From Ideonella dechloratans (GTDB lineage Bacteria; Pseudomonadota; Gammaproteobacteria; Burkholderiales; Burkholderiaceae_C): a stretch of 64,000 bases of DNA. The position numbers and the translations under genes are program-made. Location of the stretch: assembly GCF_021049305.1 (NCBI RefSeq), contig NZ_CP088081.1, positions 2,666,001 through 2,730,000 on the forward strand, in the 5' to 3' direction. The notes under the pieces are model-generated. The model did not search any database. It was not told the origin of the DNA and saw nothing but the letters and a program-made list of their open reading frames with translations. Shown here one piece after another: positions 1-8,171 of this stretch; position 1 is the stretch's first letter, and every line of letters starts with the position of its first letter.

Positions 1-498
1 CGGGCCCAGGCCCAGGGCCGCCAGCACCACGTAGCAGAAGAAGACGCCGAAGACGTGGCGGTGGGCAGCCAGCAGGGAGTGCTCGATCACATGGCGCAGC
101 AGTTCGGTGCGCGGCAACTCGCTGACGTCCAGATGGCGCCATTCGGCCAGCAGCCGGCGGGCATGTTCCTCGTCGCCCCGCTCCAGAGCCTCGCGGATGT
201 CGGTGAAGTAATGGCTGAACTGCCGGAAGCCCAGGGTCAGATAGATGGCCAGCACGTCGAAGGCCAGGGCCAGGAAGAAGCTGTAGTGACTGATCAGCAC
301 GTGGATCAGTGCCGCGATGCCGGCTGGCACCAGCACCGTCACGGCCCAGACGATGCGCGCATGGTGGGGCCGCCCGGCATCGAAGTTGCGGCCGGCCCAG
401 CGGGTCCACGACGCCAGCGCGTCATGCACCCAGTTGTCGCGGGGCAGCGGCTTGATCTGCTCCAGAAGCAGGGCAAAGAGAACGGCAAAGAAGCTCAT
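1..498 (-). CDS. CobD/CbiB family membrane protein (3' end outside window)
   Basis: The first 166 codons of a minus-strand gene that runs off the left edge. The product begins MSFFAVLFALLLEQIKPLPR and shows a hydrophobic N-terminal segment, a second membrane stretch near residues 60-90 and another at the visible end. This matches the CobD/CbiB-like family that Burkholderiales keep next to a CoA pyrophosphatase gene. True CobD makes adenosylcobinamide phosphate in cobalamin synthesis, but these Burkholderiales relatives usually sit away from cobalamin genes, and none are seen here, so the biochemical role is open. The start was taken at the ATG giving the typical short N-terminus. Family assignment rests on recall of N-terminal sequence and context. 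Confidence 0.7.
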   Translation of the reverse strand, partial: MSFFAVLFALLLEQIKPLPRDNWVHDALASWTRWAGRNFDAGRPHHARIVWAVTVLVPAGIAALIHVLISHYSFFLALAFDVLAIYLTLGFRQFSHYFTDIREALERGDEEHARRLLAEWRHLDVSELPRTELLRHVIEHSLLAAHRHVFGVFFCYVVLAALGLGP

Positions 499-573
499 CG
501 CGCTCGATGATACCCACGGACCCACGTGGTGCAGACGTGCACTCGCAGCCACGCAACAGCCGGCCCCCCAATA

Positions 574-1296
574 TCAGTCCGCCAGCAGGTGGTAGAGGTT
601 GCGCAGCATGGCCGCGGTGGCGCCCCAGATGAAGTATTCGCGACCGTCCGGTGCCGGCCAGGGCATGGACAGGAAACGCCGGACCTGACCCTCCACGGTC
701 ACCTGGTGCCGCCGGTGGTGGGCCGGGTTCATCAGAAAGGACAGCGGCACCTCGAACACCTCCGCCACCTCGGCCGGGTCGGGGCGCAGGTTCAGGTGGT
801 CCGGCAGCAGGGCCACCACCGGTGTCACCTGGAAGCGGGTCACCGTGGTGTAGACCGGCATGCGCCCCAGGATCTCGGGCACGGACGGGTCCAGGCCGAT
901 CTCTTCCTGCGCCTCCCGCAGCGCAGTGGCCACCACATCGGCATCGCCTGGCTCGCTGCGCCCGCCGGGGAAGCTGATCTGTCCGGCATGGTGACGCAGG
1001 TGCTCGGTGCGGCGGGTCAGCAGCAGTTGCAGTCCGCCGGGCGCCTGCCGCAGCGGCACCAGCACCCCGGCGGCAGTGGGGTCCCGATCGGGCCCCCAGC
1101 CCACCCAGACGCCATCCCCCGGCAGATGGGGAGCGCGCCCTTCGGCGAGGGCCAGACGCTCCCTCAGGAAGTCCGGCGCGAGGCGTTGCGGCGGCAGAGG
1201 CGGCAAGTCGGCATCGGTGCCGATCACCGGCACCGCGCGCGGATCCCCCAGCACGGGGCGTGGAATGGCGGTGGGCCGCTCAGGCATCGGGGTCAT
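574..1296 (-). CDS. nudL: CoA pyrophosphatase, Nudix family
   Basis: A 240-residue Nudix hydrolase. Two signatures coincide near residues 85-130: the UPF0035-type motif LLTRRTEHLRHHAG...FPGG that marks CoA-cleaving Nudix enzymes, and a full Nudix box (GG, then REAQEEIG) carrying the glutamates that bind metal. Enzymes of this class hydrolyse coenzyme A or its oxidised forms to 3',5'-ADP and phosphopantetheine, limiting CoA or clearing damaged CoA. The gene lies downstream of rplS and its terminator, and upstream of the CobD-like gene. An in-frame GTG nine bases further upstream (1305) is an alternative start; neither has a well-spaced ribosome site. The N-terminal extension of about 60 residues is proline/arginine rich and probably not catalytic. 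Confidence 0.9.
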   Translation of the reverse strand: MTPMPERPTAIPRPVLGDPRAVPVIGTDADLPPLPPQRLAPDFLRERLALAEGRAPHLPGDGVWVGWGPDRDPTAAGVLVPLRQAPGGLQLLLTRRTEHLRHHAGQISFPGGRSEPGDADVVATALREAQEEIGLDPSVPEILGRMPVYTTVTRFQVTPVVALLPDHLNLRPDPAEVAEVFEVPLSFLMNPAHHRRHQVTVEGQVRRFLSMPWPAPDGREYFIWGATAAMLRNLYHLLAD

Positions 1297-1324
1297 GGGC
1301 TCCACAGCTTACGCCAGAAAGCAC

Positions 1325-1348
1325 AAAGGCCGCCCGAGGGCGGCCTTT
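1325..1348 (-). terminator. Rho-independent-type terminator after rplS
   Basis: A perfect 10-base-pair stem (AAAGGCCGCC pairing with GGCGGCCTTT) with a 4-base loop, about 30 bases beyond the rplS stop. On the minus strand the stem ends in TTT, and on the plus strand it also ends in TTT. It closes the rpsP-rimM-trmD-rplS operon; the T-run is short. Confidence 0.75.
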
Positions 1349-1376
1349 GCGAGAGGAAGCATCCCCTGATCGTCGA

Positions 1377-1730
1377 TCAGGACAGCTTTTCCTTGATGCG
1401 AGCCGACTTGCCCGAGCGCTGGCGCAGGTAGTACAGCTTGGCACGGCGGACATCGCCGCGGCGCTTCACCTCGATCGAGGCGATCAGCGGGCTGTACAGC
1501 TGGAAAGTCCGTTCCACGCCTTCGCCGCTGGAGATCTTGCGCACGATGAAGCTGCTGTTCAGGCCGCGGTTGCGCTTGGCGATCACCACGCCTTCATAGG
1601 CCTGCACGCGCTTGCGGGTGCCTTCCACCACGTTCACGCTCACGATGACCGTGTCGCCGGGGGCGAAGGAAGGGATGGTCTTGTTCAGACGAGCAATTTC
1701 TTCTTGCTCGAGGGTTTGGATCAGATCCAC
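1377..1730 (-). CDS. rplS: 50S ribosomal protein L19
   Basis: A 117-residue L19, the usual bacterial length. Family landmarks include FAPGDTV near the N-terminus, [20 protein letters not shown] in the SH3-like barrel, the [11 protein letters not shown] stretch and the basic tail [10 protein letters not shown]19 sits at the 30S-50S interface of the ribosome. It starts at GTG, preceded by a strong CAGGAG site (centred near 1742). It is the last gene of rpsP-rimM-trmD-rplS, separated from trmD by 109 bases containing a strong stem-loop, and followed by a terminator. Confidence 0.98.
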   Translation of the reverse strand: MDLIQTLEQEEIARLNKTIPSFAPGDTVIVSVNVVEGTRKRVQAYEGVVIAKRNRGLNSSFIVRKISSGEGVERTFQLYSPLIASIEVKRRGDVRRAKLYYLRQRSGKSARIKEKLS

Positions 1731-1777
1731 GAGGTTTCTCCTGAAAGATCTTGCCAGCGCTTGGAAATCAGTGGCCG

Positions 1778-1798
1778 ATCACGCTGACTCAGCGTGAT
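1778..1798 (-). promoter_or_regulatory. Stem-loop in the trmD-rplS intercistronic spacer
   Basis: A near-perfect 21-base palindrome: ten-base arms ATCACGCTGA and TCAGCGTGAT around one central base. In RNA it would form a strong hairpin about 48 bases upstream of the rplS start codon. There is no U-run, so it is not a classical terminator. It could be an mRNA stability or processing element, a translational control site, or a protein-binding DNA palindrome. Confidence 0.5.
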
Positions 1799-1839
1799 TC
1801 AGCACTTTGTCGCCCGGCAGAGGATCGAAAAGCCGATCA

Positions 1840-2592
1840 TCATACCACAAGCGATGCCAGAAAGCGCTCATCGGCTGCACTCAGCGCGCCCCGCGCACGG
1901 GCCGCCAAGATCAGGTCTGGTCGCCGGCGCGCCGTCAACTCCAGAGAGCGCTCACGGCGCCAGCGTTCGATCTGGGCATGGTGGCCGGACAAGAGCACCG
2001 CCGGCACCGGCAGATCGCCCGCCTCGGTGTGCAGCACCTCGGGCCGGCTGTAGTGAGGGCAGTCCAGCAGCCCATCCTCGAAGCTGTCCTGCTCGTGCGA
2101 GCGGGCGTCGTGCAGCACGCCGGGCTGCAGACGCGTCACCCCGTCCAGCAAGGCCAGCGCAGGCAGTTCGCCGCCCGACAGCACGAAGTCGCCCAGGCTC
2201 AGCTCCAGATCGACATGCCGGTCCAGGAAGCGCTGGTCGATGCCTTCATAGCGGCCGCAGAGCAGGATGGCGCCCTCGCCGCTCGCCATCTCGCGCATCA
2301 GGGCCTGGTCCATCAACCGGCCGGTGGGGCTGAAGTGGATCACCGGCCCGGCCAAACCCCGGTCGGCCCGCACCGCCGCCAGCGCGCGCTCCAGCGGCTC
2401 CACCAGCATCACCATGCCGGGGCCGCCGCCGTAGGGGCGGTCGTCCACCCGGCGGTAGTTGTCCTCGGCATGCTCGCGCAGGGGCCACAGGCGCACATCC
2501 ACCTGACCGGACGCATAGGCGCGCCGGGTCACGCCCTGCTGCAAAAAGGGCTCGAACAGATCGGGGAAGAGGGTGATGACGTCGAAGCGCAT
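1840..2592 (-). CDS. trmD: tRNA (guanine-N1)-methyltransferase
   Basis: A 250-residue SPOUT methyltransferase, close to the family norm. It makes m1G37 in tRNAs with G at position 36, preventing +1 frameshifting. Visible landmarks: N-terminal [13 protein letters not shown], the YGGGPGMVM loop, the knot-forming segments [12 protein letters not shown] and the [12 protein letters not shown]doMet-binding loop, and a C-terminal helical domain with LLSGHH. The gene is third in the rpsP operon, 50 bases after rimM. The ATG start gives the canonical [11 protein letters not shown]-terminus. Confidence 0.98.
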   Translation of the reverse strand: MRFDVITLFPDLFEPFLQQGVTRRAYASGQVDVRLWPLREHAEDNYRRVDDRPYGGGPGMVMLVEPLERALAAVRADRGLAGPVIHFSPTGRLMDQALMREMASGEGAILLCGRYEGIDQRFLDRHVDLELSLGDFVLSGGELPALALLDGVTRLQPGVLHDARSHEQDSFEDGLLDCPHYSRPEVLHTEAGDLPVPAVLLSGHHAQIERWRRERSLELTARRRPDLILAARARGALSAADERFLASLVV

Positions 2593-2642
2593 GCAGGCAA
2601 GCCCCCTGCCCGCCTGCGCTGCCGGTCACAGCGCCCGCAGGC

Positions 2643-3242
2643 TCAGTAATCCAGGCCCCAGTCGACCACGATGCGGCGACCGGGCAGGTCCACCCGGTCC
2701 ACATACGCCGACACGAAGGGAATGAGCCGCTCGGCCTCTTCGGGCTTGGCATCCGCCGCGGCATCGGGACGACGCACGCGCAGCACGCAATGCGGCCCGG
2801 TGTCGATCAGATCCTGCACCTGGCCCAGCGGCACACCTTCGCGGTTCTCGACATCCAGGCCGATCAGATCGACCCAGTAGAACTCATCGGGATCGGCCGT
2901 GGGAAAGCTGCTGCGCGACACGAAGACGCTGGCGCCCTTGAGGGCTTCGGCCGCGTTGCGGTCCGAAATGTCCTGCGCCATCGCCACCACGTACTCGCCC
3001 TGCTCCTTGGCCTGCGTGATCTTCAGCAGACCGGGCAGGGGTGCAGCGGCAGGCGCCGGCCCGGGGCGGCGGGCGCCGGCGTCGGTCCGCTTGAGGAACC
3101 AGCGCCGGGAAGAAAACAGGGCCTGGGGATCGGCGGAAAAGGCCTGGACCTTGAATCCGCCCTTGATGCCCCAGGCATCGATGATGCGACCGACTTCGAT
3201 CGCATCATCGGGCCAGGCCGGCGTGTCCTCACCCAGCATCAT
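2643..3242 (-). CDS. rimM: Ribosome maturation factor RimM
   Basis: RimM assists late assembly of the 30S head by binding S19. The protein shows the N-terminal barrel motif VGRIIDAWGIKGGFKV, then the PRC-barrel segment EFYWVDLIGLDV and the C-terminal LIPFVSAYVDRVDL, in the expected order. About 199 residues, slightly longer than the E. coli protein because of a Pro/Ala-rich insertion (about residues 52-68) in the first domain. The start is uncertain: ATGs at 3242 and 3239 are adjacent, and an in-frame GTG at 3269 would add nine residues; none has a clear ribosome site. It lies 43 bases after rpsP. Confidence 0.95.
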   Translation of the reverse strand: MMLGEDTPAWPDDAIEVGRIIDAWGIKGGFKVQAFSADPQALFSSRRWFLKRTDAGARRPGPAPAAAPLPGLLKITQAKEQGEYVVAMAQDISDRNAAEALKGASVFVSRSSFPTADPDEFYWVDLIGLDVENREGVPLGQVQDLIDTGPHCVLRVRRPDAAADAKPEEAERLIPFVSAYVDRVDLPGRRIVVDWGLDY

Positions 3243-3285
3243 GGAAGCTGAAGCTTGCACACCGAACACCCTGGCCCACGCCAGA

Positions 3286-3540
3286 TCAGGCGGTCGCCTT
3301 GGCCTTGGCCGTGGCGAACAGACGCTGGGCGGTCTCGGAGGCCTGGGCGCCCACGCCTTGCCAGTAGGTCAGGCGGTCCATGGCCACGCGCAGACCTTCT
3401 TCACCTTCCTTGGCCATCGGGTTGTAGAAACCGATGCGCTCGATGAAACGGCCATCACGACGCTCGCGCGAATCGGCGACGACGATGTTGTAGAAGGGGC
3501 GCTTCTTGGAGCCGCCACGAGCCAGACGAATCACGACCAT
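3286..3540 (-). CDS. rpsP: 30S ribosomal protein S16
   Basis: An 84-residue S16 with the family N-terminus [20 protein letters not shown], then [13 protein letters not shown] and [14 protein letters not shown]. The ATG was chosen because it gives the canonical N-terminus and has AAGGAA eight bases upstream; the frame stays open far upstream, but that part is not S16. First gene of the operon rpsP-rimM-trmD-rplS. A consensus-like promoter lies about 150 bases upstream, leaving a long leader. Confidence 0.98.
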   Translation of the reverse strand: MVVIRLARGGSKKRPFYNIVVADSRERRDGRFIERIGFYNPMAKEGEEGLRVAMDRLTYWQGVGAQASETAQRLFATAKAKATA

Positions 3541-3690
3541 TTTGTCGTTCCTTAGATTCTGAAGATCGACCACCGGGCCCTGGAGACACATCAGGGTTTG
3601 GCAGCCAAAGGGCCAGCACAGCAGGCTGACACGATTCGGCCCCGTAGATACACCGACGAAACCAATCGTCAGTCGTGACCGAAACCTGCG

Positions 3691-3720
3691 ATTATAAGCA
3701 GCAACACGACAGGTTTCCAA
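3691..3720 (-). promoter_or_regulatory. Sigma-70 promoter of the rpsP operon
   Basis: Reading the minus strand: TTGGAA (3720-3715), an 18-base spacer, then a perfect TATAAT (3696-3691). Predicted transcription starts near 3684, giving an rpsP leader of about 145 bases. The position abuts the start of the divergent TM2-like gene at 3729. Confidence 0.7.
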
Positions 3721-3728
3721 ATCGCATC

Positions 3729-4220
3729 ATGGCCCCAGCGCGTTCGAAGACACAGGCCCTGTGGTTGACCCTGTTCGGCGGAGCCCTTGGACTGCACCGC
3801 TGGTGGCTGGGCGGCATCGGGCGCGGCTGGGCACTCGCGTACCCCCTGCCCACCCTGCTGGGGCTCTACGGTGTGCTGCGCATGCGCGACCTGGGGCTGG
3901 ACGACCGCCTGTCCTGGCTGCTGGTTCCCCTGCTGGGCCTGGCCTTGTCCGCAGCGGCGCTGGAGGCCATCCTCACGGGGCTGACGCCCGCGCACCAGTG
4001 GGAGGCCCGCCACGGCACCGGCACGGGCGCCAGCCACTGGGGCACCGTGCTCGGCGTGATCGTGGCGCTGATGGCCGGAGCCACCGTGCTGCTGGGCACC
4101 CTGGCCTTCGCCGGCCAGAAGTACTTCGAATGGGAGGCCGCGCCGCCGGTGGCAGCCCTGGGCTCTCAGGGTCAGCAGGGGCCCCTGAGTGCTCAGAACA
4201 GCAAGGTGCTCAGCCCGTAG
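3729..4220 (+). CDS. TM2-domain-like small membrane protein
   Basis: A 163-residue predicted membrane protein of unknown function. After a short basic N-terminus comes LTLFGGALGLHRWWLGGIGRGW, which resembles the TM2 family pattern (hydrophobic helix, G-x-x-G-x-HR-F/W-Y/W-x-G, second helix). Further hydrophobic segments lie near residues 60-80 and 105-125. The C-terminal 30 residues are soluble and Gln/Ser rich. The ATG at 3729 starts directly at the hydrophobic domain; an earlier in-frame ATG at 3675 lies inside the rpsP promoter and is unlikely. The 3' end overlaps the convergent pit gene by 28 bases. Confidence 0.6.
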   Translation: MAPARSKTQALWLTLFGGALGLHRWWLGGIGRGWALAYPLPTLLGLYGVLRMRDLGLDDRLSWLLVPLLGLALSAAALEAILTGLTPAHQWEARHGTGTGASHWGTVLGVIVALMAGATVLLGTLAFAGQKYFEWEAAPPVAALGSQGQQGPLSAQNSKVLSP

Positions 4221-5203
4221 AACACGGCGGCCACGAAGGCCGCGGCGGGGATGGTGAAGATCCAGGCCCAGACAATGTTGCTGGCCAGACCCCAGCGGAC
4301 CGAGGCGGTGCTGCGCACCGAGCCCACACCAACGATGGCACCGGTGATGGTGTGGGTCGTGGAGACCGGAACCCCCAGCGCCGTGGCGATGAACAGCGAC
4401 GCGGCGCCGCCGGTTTCCGCACAGAAGCCGCCCACCGGCTTGAGCTTGGTCAGACGCTGTCCCATGGTCTTGACGATGCGCCACCCCCCGAACATGGTGC
4501 CCATGCCGATGGCGAAGTAGCAGCACCAGATCACCCAGCTGGGCGGCGCCGCGGCATCACTGGCCACATAGCCGGCGGCCACCAGCAGCATCCAGATGAT
4601 GCCGATGGTCTTCTGCGCGTCGTTGCCGCCATGCCCCAGCGAATAGAGCCCGGCCGACAGCAGCTGCAGCCGGCGGAACCAGCGGTCCACCTTGCGGGGC
4701 GGTGTGCGCCTGCAGATCCAGGACACCAGCACCATCATCAGGGAGCCCAGCACGTAGCCCAGCAGCGGCGAGAGGAAGATGAACAGCACCGTCTTGCCGA
4801 TGCCGGCCCAGACCAGCTTGCCCAGCCCCGCCTTGGCGATGACGGCGCCCATGATGCCGCCGATCAGCGCGTGGGAACTCGAGGACGGGATGCCGTACCA
4901 CCAGGTGAACACGTTCCAGAAGATGGCCCCGATGAGGGCCCCGAACACCACATGGTGGTCGACGATGCCTGGCTCGACGATGCCCTTGCCGATGGTGCTG
5001 GCCACCTTGAGGTGGAAGATGCCGATGGCGATGACGTTGAACAGGGCCGCGAACAGCACCGCCTGCTGGGGCTTGAGCACCCCGGTGGAGACCACGGTGG
5101 CGATGGAGTTGGCCGCATCATGGAAGCCGTTCATGAAGTCGAACAGCAGTGCCAGGACGATCAGCAGCACCACGAACCACAGGGCGATGGAACCTGCTTG
5201 CAT
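4193..5203 (-). CDS. pit: Low-affinity inorganic phosphate transporter, Pit family
   Basis: A 336-residue polytopic inner-membrane protein. It carries the duplicated Pit signature: first GFHDAANSIATVV near residue 25, second GHGGNDAQKTIGI near residue 205, and later VPVSTTHTITGAIVGVG. About ten membrane segments are visible. Pit proteins import divalent metal-phosphate complexes with protons. The gene follows a DUF47/PhoU-like gene by 14 bases, the usual accessory pair, and the operon is preceded by a Pho-box-like repeat. Its 3' end overlaps the convergent TM2-like gene. Confidence 0.95.
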   Translation of the reverse strand: MQAGSIALWFVVLLIVLALLFDFMNGFHDAANSIATVVSTGVLKPQQAVLFAALFNVIAIGIFHLKVASTIGKGIVEPGIVDHHVVFGALIGAIFWNVFTWWYGIPSSSSHALIGGIMGAVIAKAGLGKLVWAGIGKTVLFIFLSPLLGYVLGSLMMVLVSWICRRTPPRKVDRWFRRLQLLSAGLYSLGHGGNDAQKTIGIIWMLLVAAGYVASDAAAPPSWVIWCCYFAIGMGTMFGGWRIVKTMGQRLTKLKPVGGFCAETGGAASLFIATALGVPVSTTHTITGAIVGVGSVRSTASVRWGLASNIVWAWIFTIPAAAFVAAVFYGLSTLLF

Positions 5204-5217
5204 GACAGGTCACCCGC

Positions 5218-5865
5218 TCAGGAGTTCTCGAGGACGATGCCCTCGATCAGATTGGCCACGTCCTCGCACAGGTCGGAGATGGTTTCCAGGTGCTCGTAGA
5301 TGGCCTTGAGCTTGATGAGCTCGCGCACATCGTTCTCCTCGCGGAACAGGCGCGACATGGCGCTGCGCATCACGCGGTCGGCATCGGATTCGAGCTTGTC
5401 GATCTCTTCGCAGGTCTTGAGCGCGGCCTCGGTCACCTCGGCCTCGGCCAGGCGCGGCAGCAGCGTGACAGCATGGGCCACCCGCTCGCAGCAGCGCAGC
5501 GAGATGTCGCCCAGACGCTGCACATCCTCGGTGATGTGCTGCACGTCGTACAGGGCCATCACCTCGCAGGAATCCTGCAGCAGGTCCACCACGTCATCCA
5601 TGGCGTTGATCAGGCTGTGAATCTGCTCGCGGTCCAGCGGCGTGATGAAGCTGCGGTGCAGCAGACGGTTGACCTCGGCCGTGACCTTGTCAGCCGCCCG
5701 TTCGGCGTTGTCCACCTCGCTGGCGTACTTTTCCCGCAGATCGGGGGTGTTGTAGTACTGGATCATCGAGACGAAGGCGCGCGCACCTTCGACGATGTAC
5801 TGACCGTGATCGTTGAAAAGCTCAAAGAAGTTGCCATCACGGGGCAACAGCTTGCCGAAGAACAT
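5218..5865 (-). CDS. DUF47/PhoU-like regulator of Pit transporter
   Basis: A 215-residue, mostly helical protein of the DUF47 (TIGR00153) family, distant relatives of PhoU. It begins MFFGKLLPRDGNFFELFNDH, the family N-terminus, and contains the acidic metal-binding repeats typical of PhoU folds (DNAERAADKV, DDVVDLLQDS, EEIDKLESDADRV, CEDVANLIEG). Partners are encoded next to pit and are thought to modulate the transporter. The start was chosen because GAGGAG lies about seven bases upstream; upstream in-frame sequence is not family-like. First gene of the two-gene operon. Confidence 0.93.
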   Translation of the reverse strand: MFFGKLLPRDGNFFELFNDHGQYIVEGARAFVSMIQYYNTPDLREKYASEVDNAERAADKVTAEVNRLLHRSFITPLDREQIHSLINAMDDVVDLLQDSCEVMALYDVQHITEDVQRLGDISLRCCERVAHAVTLLPRLAEAEVTEAALKTCEEIDKLESDADRVMRSAMSRLFREENDVRELIKLKAIYEHLETISDLCEDVANLIEGIVLENS

Positions 5866-5994
5866 TCGGAACTCCTCTCGGGCGCGGGTGGCGTCGGTGT
5901 CCGTTCCGGACACGGGCATGCGCCGACATGGCGCAACAAAACGCCACGGCATGCCCCGGCCGGGATCACCCCCGCCGGCTCCGTGGCGTCGCGT

Positions 5995-6023
5995 CTGTCA
6001 CCGATATGTCATCGGTGTGTCAT
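5995..6023 (+). promoter_or_regulatory. Triple Pho-box-like repeat upstream of DUF47-pit
   Basis: Three 7-base repeats in exact 11-base register: CTGTCAC (5995), ATGTCAT (6006) and GTGTCAT (6017), separated by CGAT and CGGT. PhoB binds TGTCA repeats with this 11-base period. The repeats read on the plus strand while the operon is on the minus strand. A minus-strand TACAAT (6035-6030) lies just upstream, so a bound PhoB would cover the predicted transcription start and would more likely repress than activate. Confidence 0.6.
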
Positions 6024-6090
6024 TCCATGATTGTATGCGAGCCCGGTGGCCGCCCGGCATGAGCAGCCGCCCGCGAGGGGCGTGCGCACT

Positions 6091-6597
6091 TCACGCCAGA
6101 CGGCGGATCGGCTGCGAATCAAGACCCTTGAGCAGGTCGGGCAGCCGCCCCTGCCCCGGCACCTGCAGATCCGGACACAGTTCGGCCAGAGGCACCAGCA
6201 CGAAGGCCCGCTGGTGCATGCGCGGGTGCGGCAGGGTCAGGACCGGGTCGTTGCGCACGGCGTCGCCATGGAGCAGCAGATCGAGGTCGAGGGTGCGCGG
6301 CGCATTGCGGTACGGGCGCTCGCGCCCGGCCCGCTGCTCCAGGGCTTGCAACTGGGCCAGCAGGTCGGTCGGCGTCAGGCCGGTGTCCAGCCAGGCCACG
6401 GCATTGATGTAGTCGGGCCCGGTGGCTTCCAGCGGCGCCGTCCGGTAGAGGGACGAGGCCGCCCTCAGCCGGGTGTCGGGCAGGCAAGCCAGTTGCGCCA
6501 GCGTCTCGCGCAGCATGCCGGCGGCGTCACCCAGGTTGGCCCCGAGGCCGACGAAGGCCGGGCTCCAGCCGAGCGGCAAGCGATCCGGGTCGCTCAT
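6091..6597 (-). CDS. folK: 2-amino-4-hydroxy-6-hydroxymethyldihydropteridine pyrophosphokinase
   Basis: A 168-residue HPPK, transferring pyrophosphate from ATP to the pterin in folate synthesis. Landmarks: [10 protein letters not shown] at residues 15-24, [10 protein letters not shown] near 48, the PS00794 signature [12 protein letters not shown] near 101 and the [17 protein letters not shown] segment. Its start overlaps the pcnB stop by four bases, so it is likely translationally coupled as the last gene of hda-HAD-pcnB-folK. pcnB-folK adjacency is common in proteobacteria. Confidence 0.97.
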   Translation of the reverse strand: MSDPDRLPLGWSPAFVGLGANLGDAAGMLRETLAQLACLPDTRLRAASSLYRTAPLEATGPDYINAVAWLDTGLTPTDLLAQLQALEQRAGRERPYRNAPRTLDLDLLLHGDAVRNDPVLTLPHPRMHQRAFVLVPLAELCPDLQVPGQGRLPDLLKGLDSQPIRRLA

Positions 6598-8171
6598 TCG
6601 GCGACGGGCGCGGCACCGCCGGCCGGCTTGCGGCGACGGCGGCGGCGCTTGCGCGGGGCGGTCGTCTCGCCGGATTCGCCGACGACCACGTCCTCGCCAG
6701 CGCCCTCCGCGTCCGCCGTTTCGGTGGGCGCCGCATCGACCGCCGCCGGCTCGGCCGCCCGCTCGCGGCGCGGTGCGCGGCTGCGCTTGGGTCGCGGCGC
6801 ATCCTTGACGCTCTGCACCAGGGCCTCGCGCTCCTCGTCACTGCCCAGGGAGAAGTCTTCCCACCATTCGGCCAACTCCACCGGCACCTCGCCGATGTCG
6901 GCCCGCAGGCGCAGGAAGTCGAAGCCGGCGCGGAAACGAGGCTGGTCCACCAGGCCATAGGCCTGGCTGCCGCCACGGCGCTCGAAGCGCGGCTGCATCA
7001 TCCAGATCTCGCGCATGTCGGTGGCCAGCTTGCCACGGCCGGAGATGTCGCCGATGCGGGCATCGAAGGCCGCATCGATGGCCTGGGCCAGGGCCGGCGT
7101 GGGGTGCTCGCCGCCGTCCTTCAGGCGCTGCCAGCCTTCCTGCACGTCGTGCCAGAGCATGCAGGCCAGCAGGAAGCTGGGCGCCACCGGCTTGCCCTCG
7201 CCCACTCGGCGGTCGGTGTCGGCCAGGGCCAGGTTCAGGAACTTCTCGCGCACGCTGCCGGGGGCGGCCTGGCGCAGCACCGCGTCCAGCACCGGGAACA
7301 CACCCTTGTCCAGGCCGAAGCGCCGGATCTGCTCCAGGCTGGCCAGGGCATGGCCGGTCTGCAGCAGCTTGATCATCTCGTCGAACATGCGCGAGGCCGG
7401 GACGTTGGCCAGCAGGCCCAGCATCTCGCGCAGCGGCTTCTCGGTCTTGGCCTCGAGCTTGAAGCCCAGCTTGGCGGCAAAGCGCACCACCCGCAGGATG
7501 CGCACCGGGTCCTCGCGGTAGCGGGTGGCCGGGTCGCCGATCATGCGCAGGGTCTGCGCCCGCAGGTCCTTCAGGCCGCCGTGGTAGTCCACCACCACCT
7601 GGGTGGCGGGGTCGTAGTACATGGCGTTGATGGTGAAGTCGCGCCGCGCTGCATCCTCGATCTGCGGCCCCCAGACGTTGTCGCGCAGCACCCGGCCACT
7701 GGCGTCCACCACATGGCTCTTGCCGGCCATCTCGCCCTTGGCGGTCTTCTCGTTGCCCTCCACCTGCTCGGCCGCGCTGGCGTCCATGTAGGCCCGGAAG
7801 GTGGACACCTCGATCACCTCGTGCTCGCGCCCGCGGCCGAACACCACGTGCACGATGCGAAAGCGTCGCCCGATGATGAAGGCCCGCCGGAACAGGGACT
7901 TGACCTGCTCCGGCGTGGCATTGGTGGCCACGTCGAAGTCCTTGGGCCGACGGCCCACCAGCAGGTCGCGCACGGCGCCACCCACGATGTAGGCCTCGTA
8001 GCCGGCCTGCTGCAGGGTGCCGACCACCTTGACGGCGCGGTCGTCCAGCAGCGCCGGGTCGATGCCGTGCTCGCTGGCCGGGATCTCCACCCGGCGGCCC
8101 TGGGGAATGGCGGTCTTGCCCGACGGCGCGCCGGACTTGCCCAGCAGCTTGTCGATGATTTTGCGGATCAT
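6594..8171 (-). CDS. pcnB: Poly(A) polymerase I
   Basis: A 525-residue class II nucleotidyltransferase that adds poly(A) tails to RNAs to promote decay. The catalytic core shows [20 protein letters not shown] with the metal-binding DFD, then [12 protein letters not shown] and the [19 protein letters not shown] motif, features that separate poly(A) polymerase from CCA-adding enzymes only by overall similarity and length. The C-terminal 70 residues are strongly Arg/Lys/Ala rich (RKRRRRRRK), as expected for RNA binding. Start overlaps the HAD gene stop by four bases, and its end overlaps folK by four. Confidence 0.96.
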   Translation of the reverse strand: MIRKIIDKLLGKSGAPSGKTAIPQGRRVEIPASEHGIDPALLDDRAVKVVGTLQQAGYEAYIVGGAVRDLLVGRRPKDFDVATNATPEQVKSLFRRAFIIGRRFRIVHVVFGRGREHEVIEVSTFRAYMDASAAEQVEGNEKTAKGEMAGKSHVVDASGRVLRDNVWGPQIEDAARRDFTINAMYYDPATQVVVDYHGGLKDLRAQTLRMIGDPATRYREDPVRILRVVRFAAKLGFKLEAKTEKPLREMLGLLANVPASRMFDEMIKLLQTGHALASLEQIRRFGLDKGVFPVLDAVLRQAAPGSVREKFLNLALADTDRRVGEGKPVAPSFLLACMLWHDVQEGWQRLKDGGEHPTPALAQAIDAAFDARIGDISGRGKLATDMREIWMMQPRFERRGGSQAYGLVDQPRFRAGFDFLRLRADIGEVPVELAEWWEDFSLGSDEEREALVQSVKDAPRPKRSRAPRRERAAEPAAVDAAPTETADAEGAGEDVVVGESGETTAPRKRRRRRRKPAGGAAPVAE

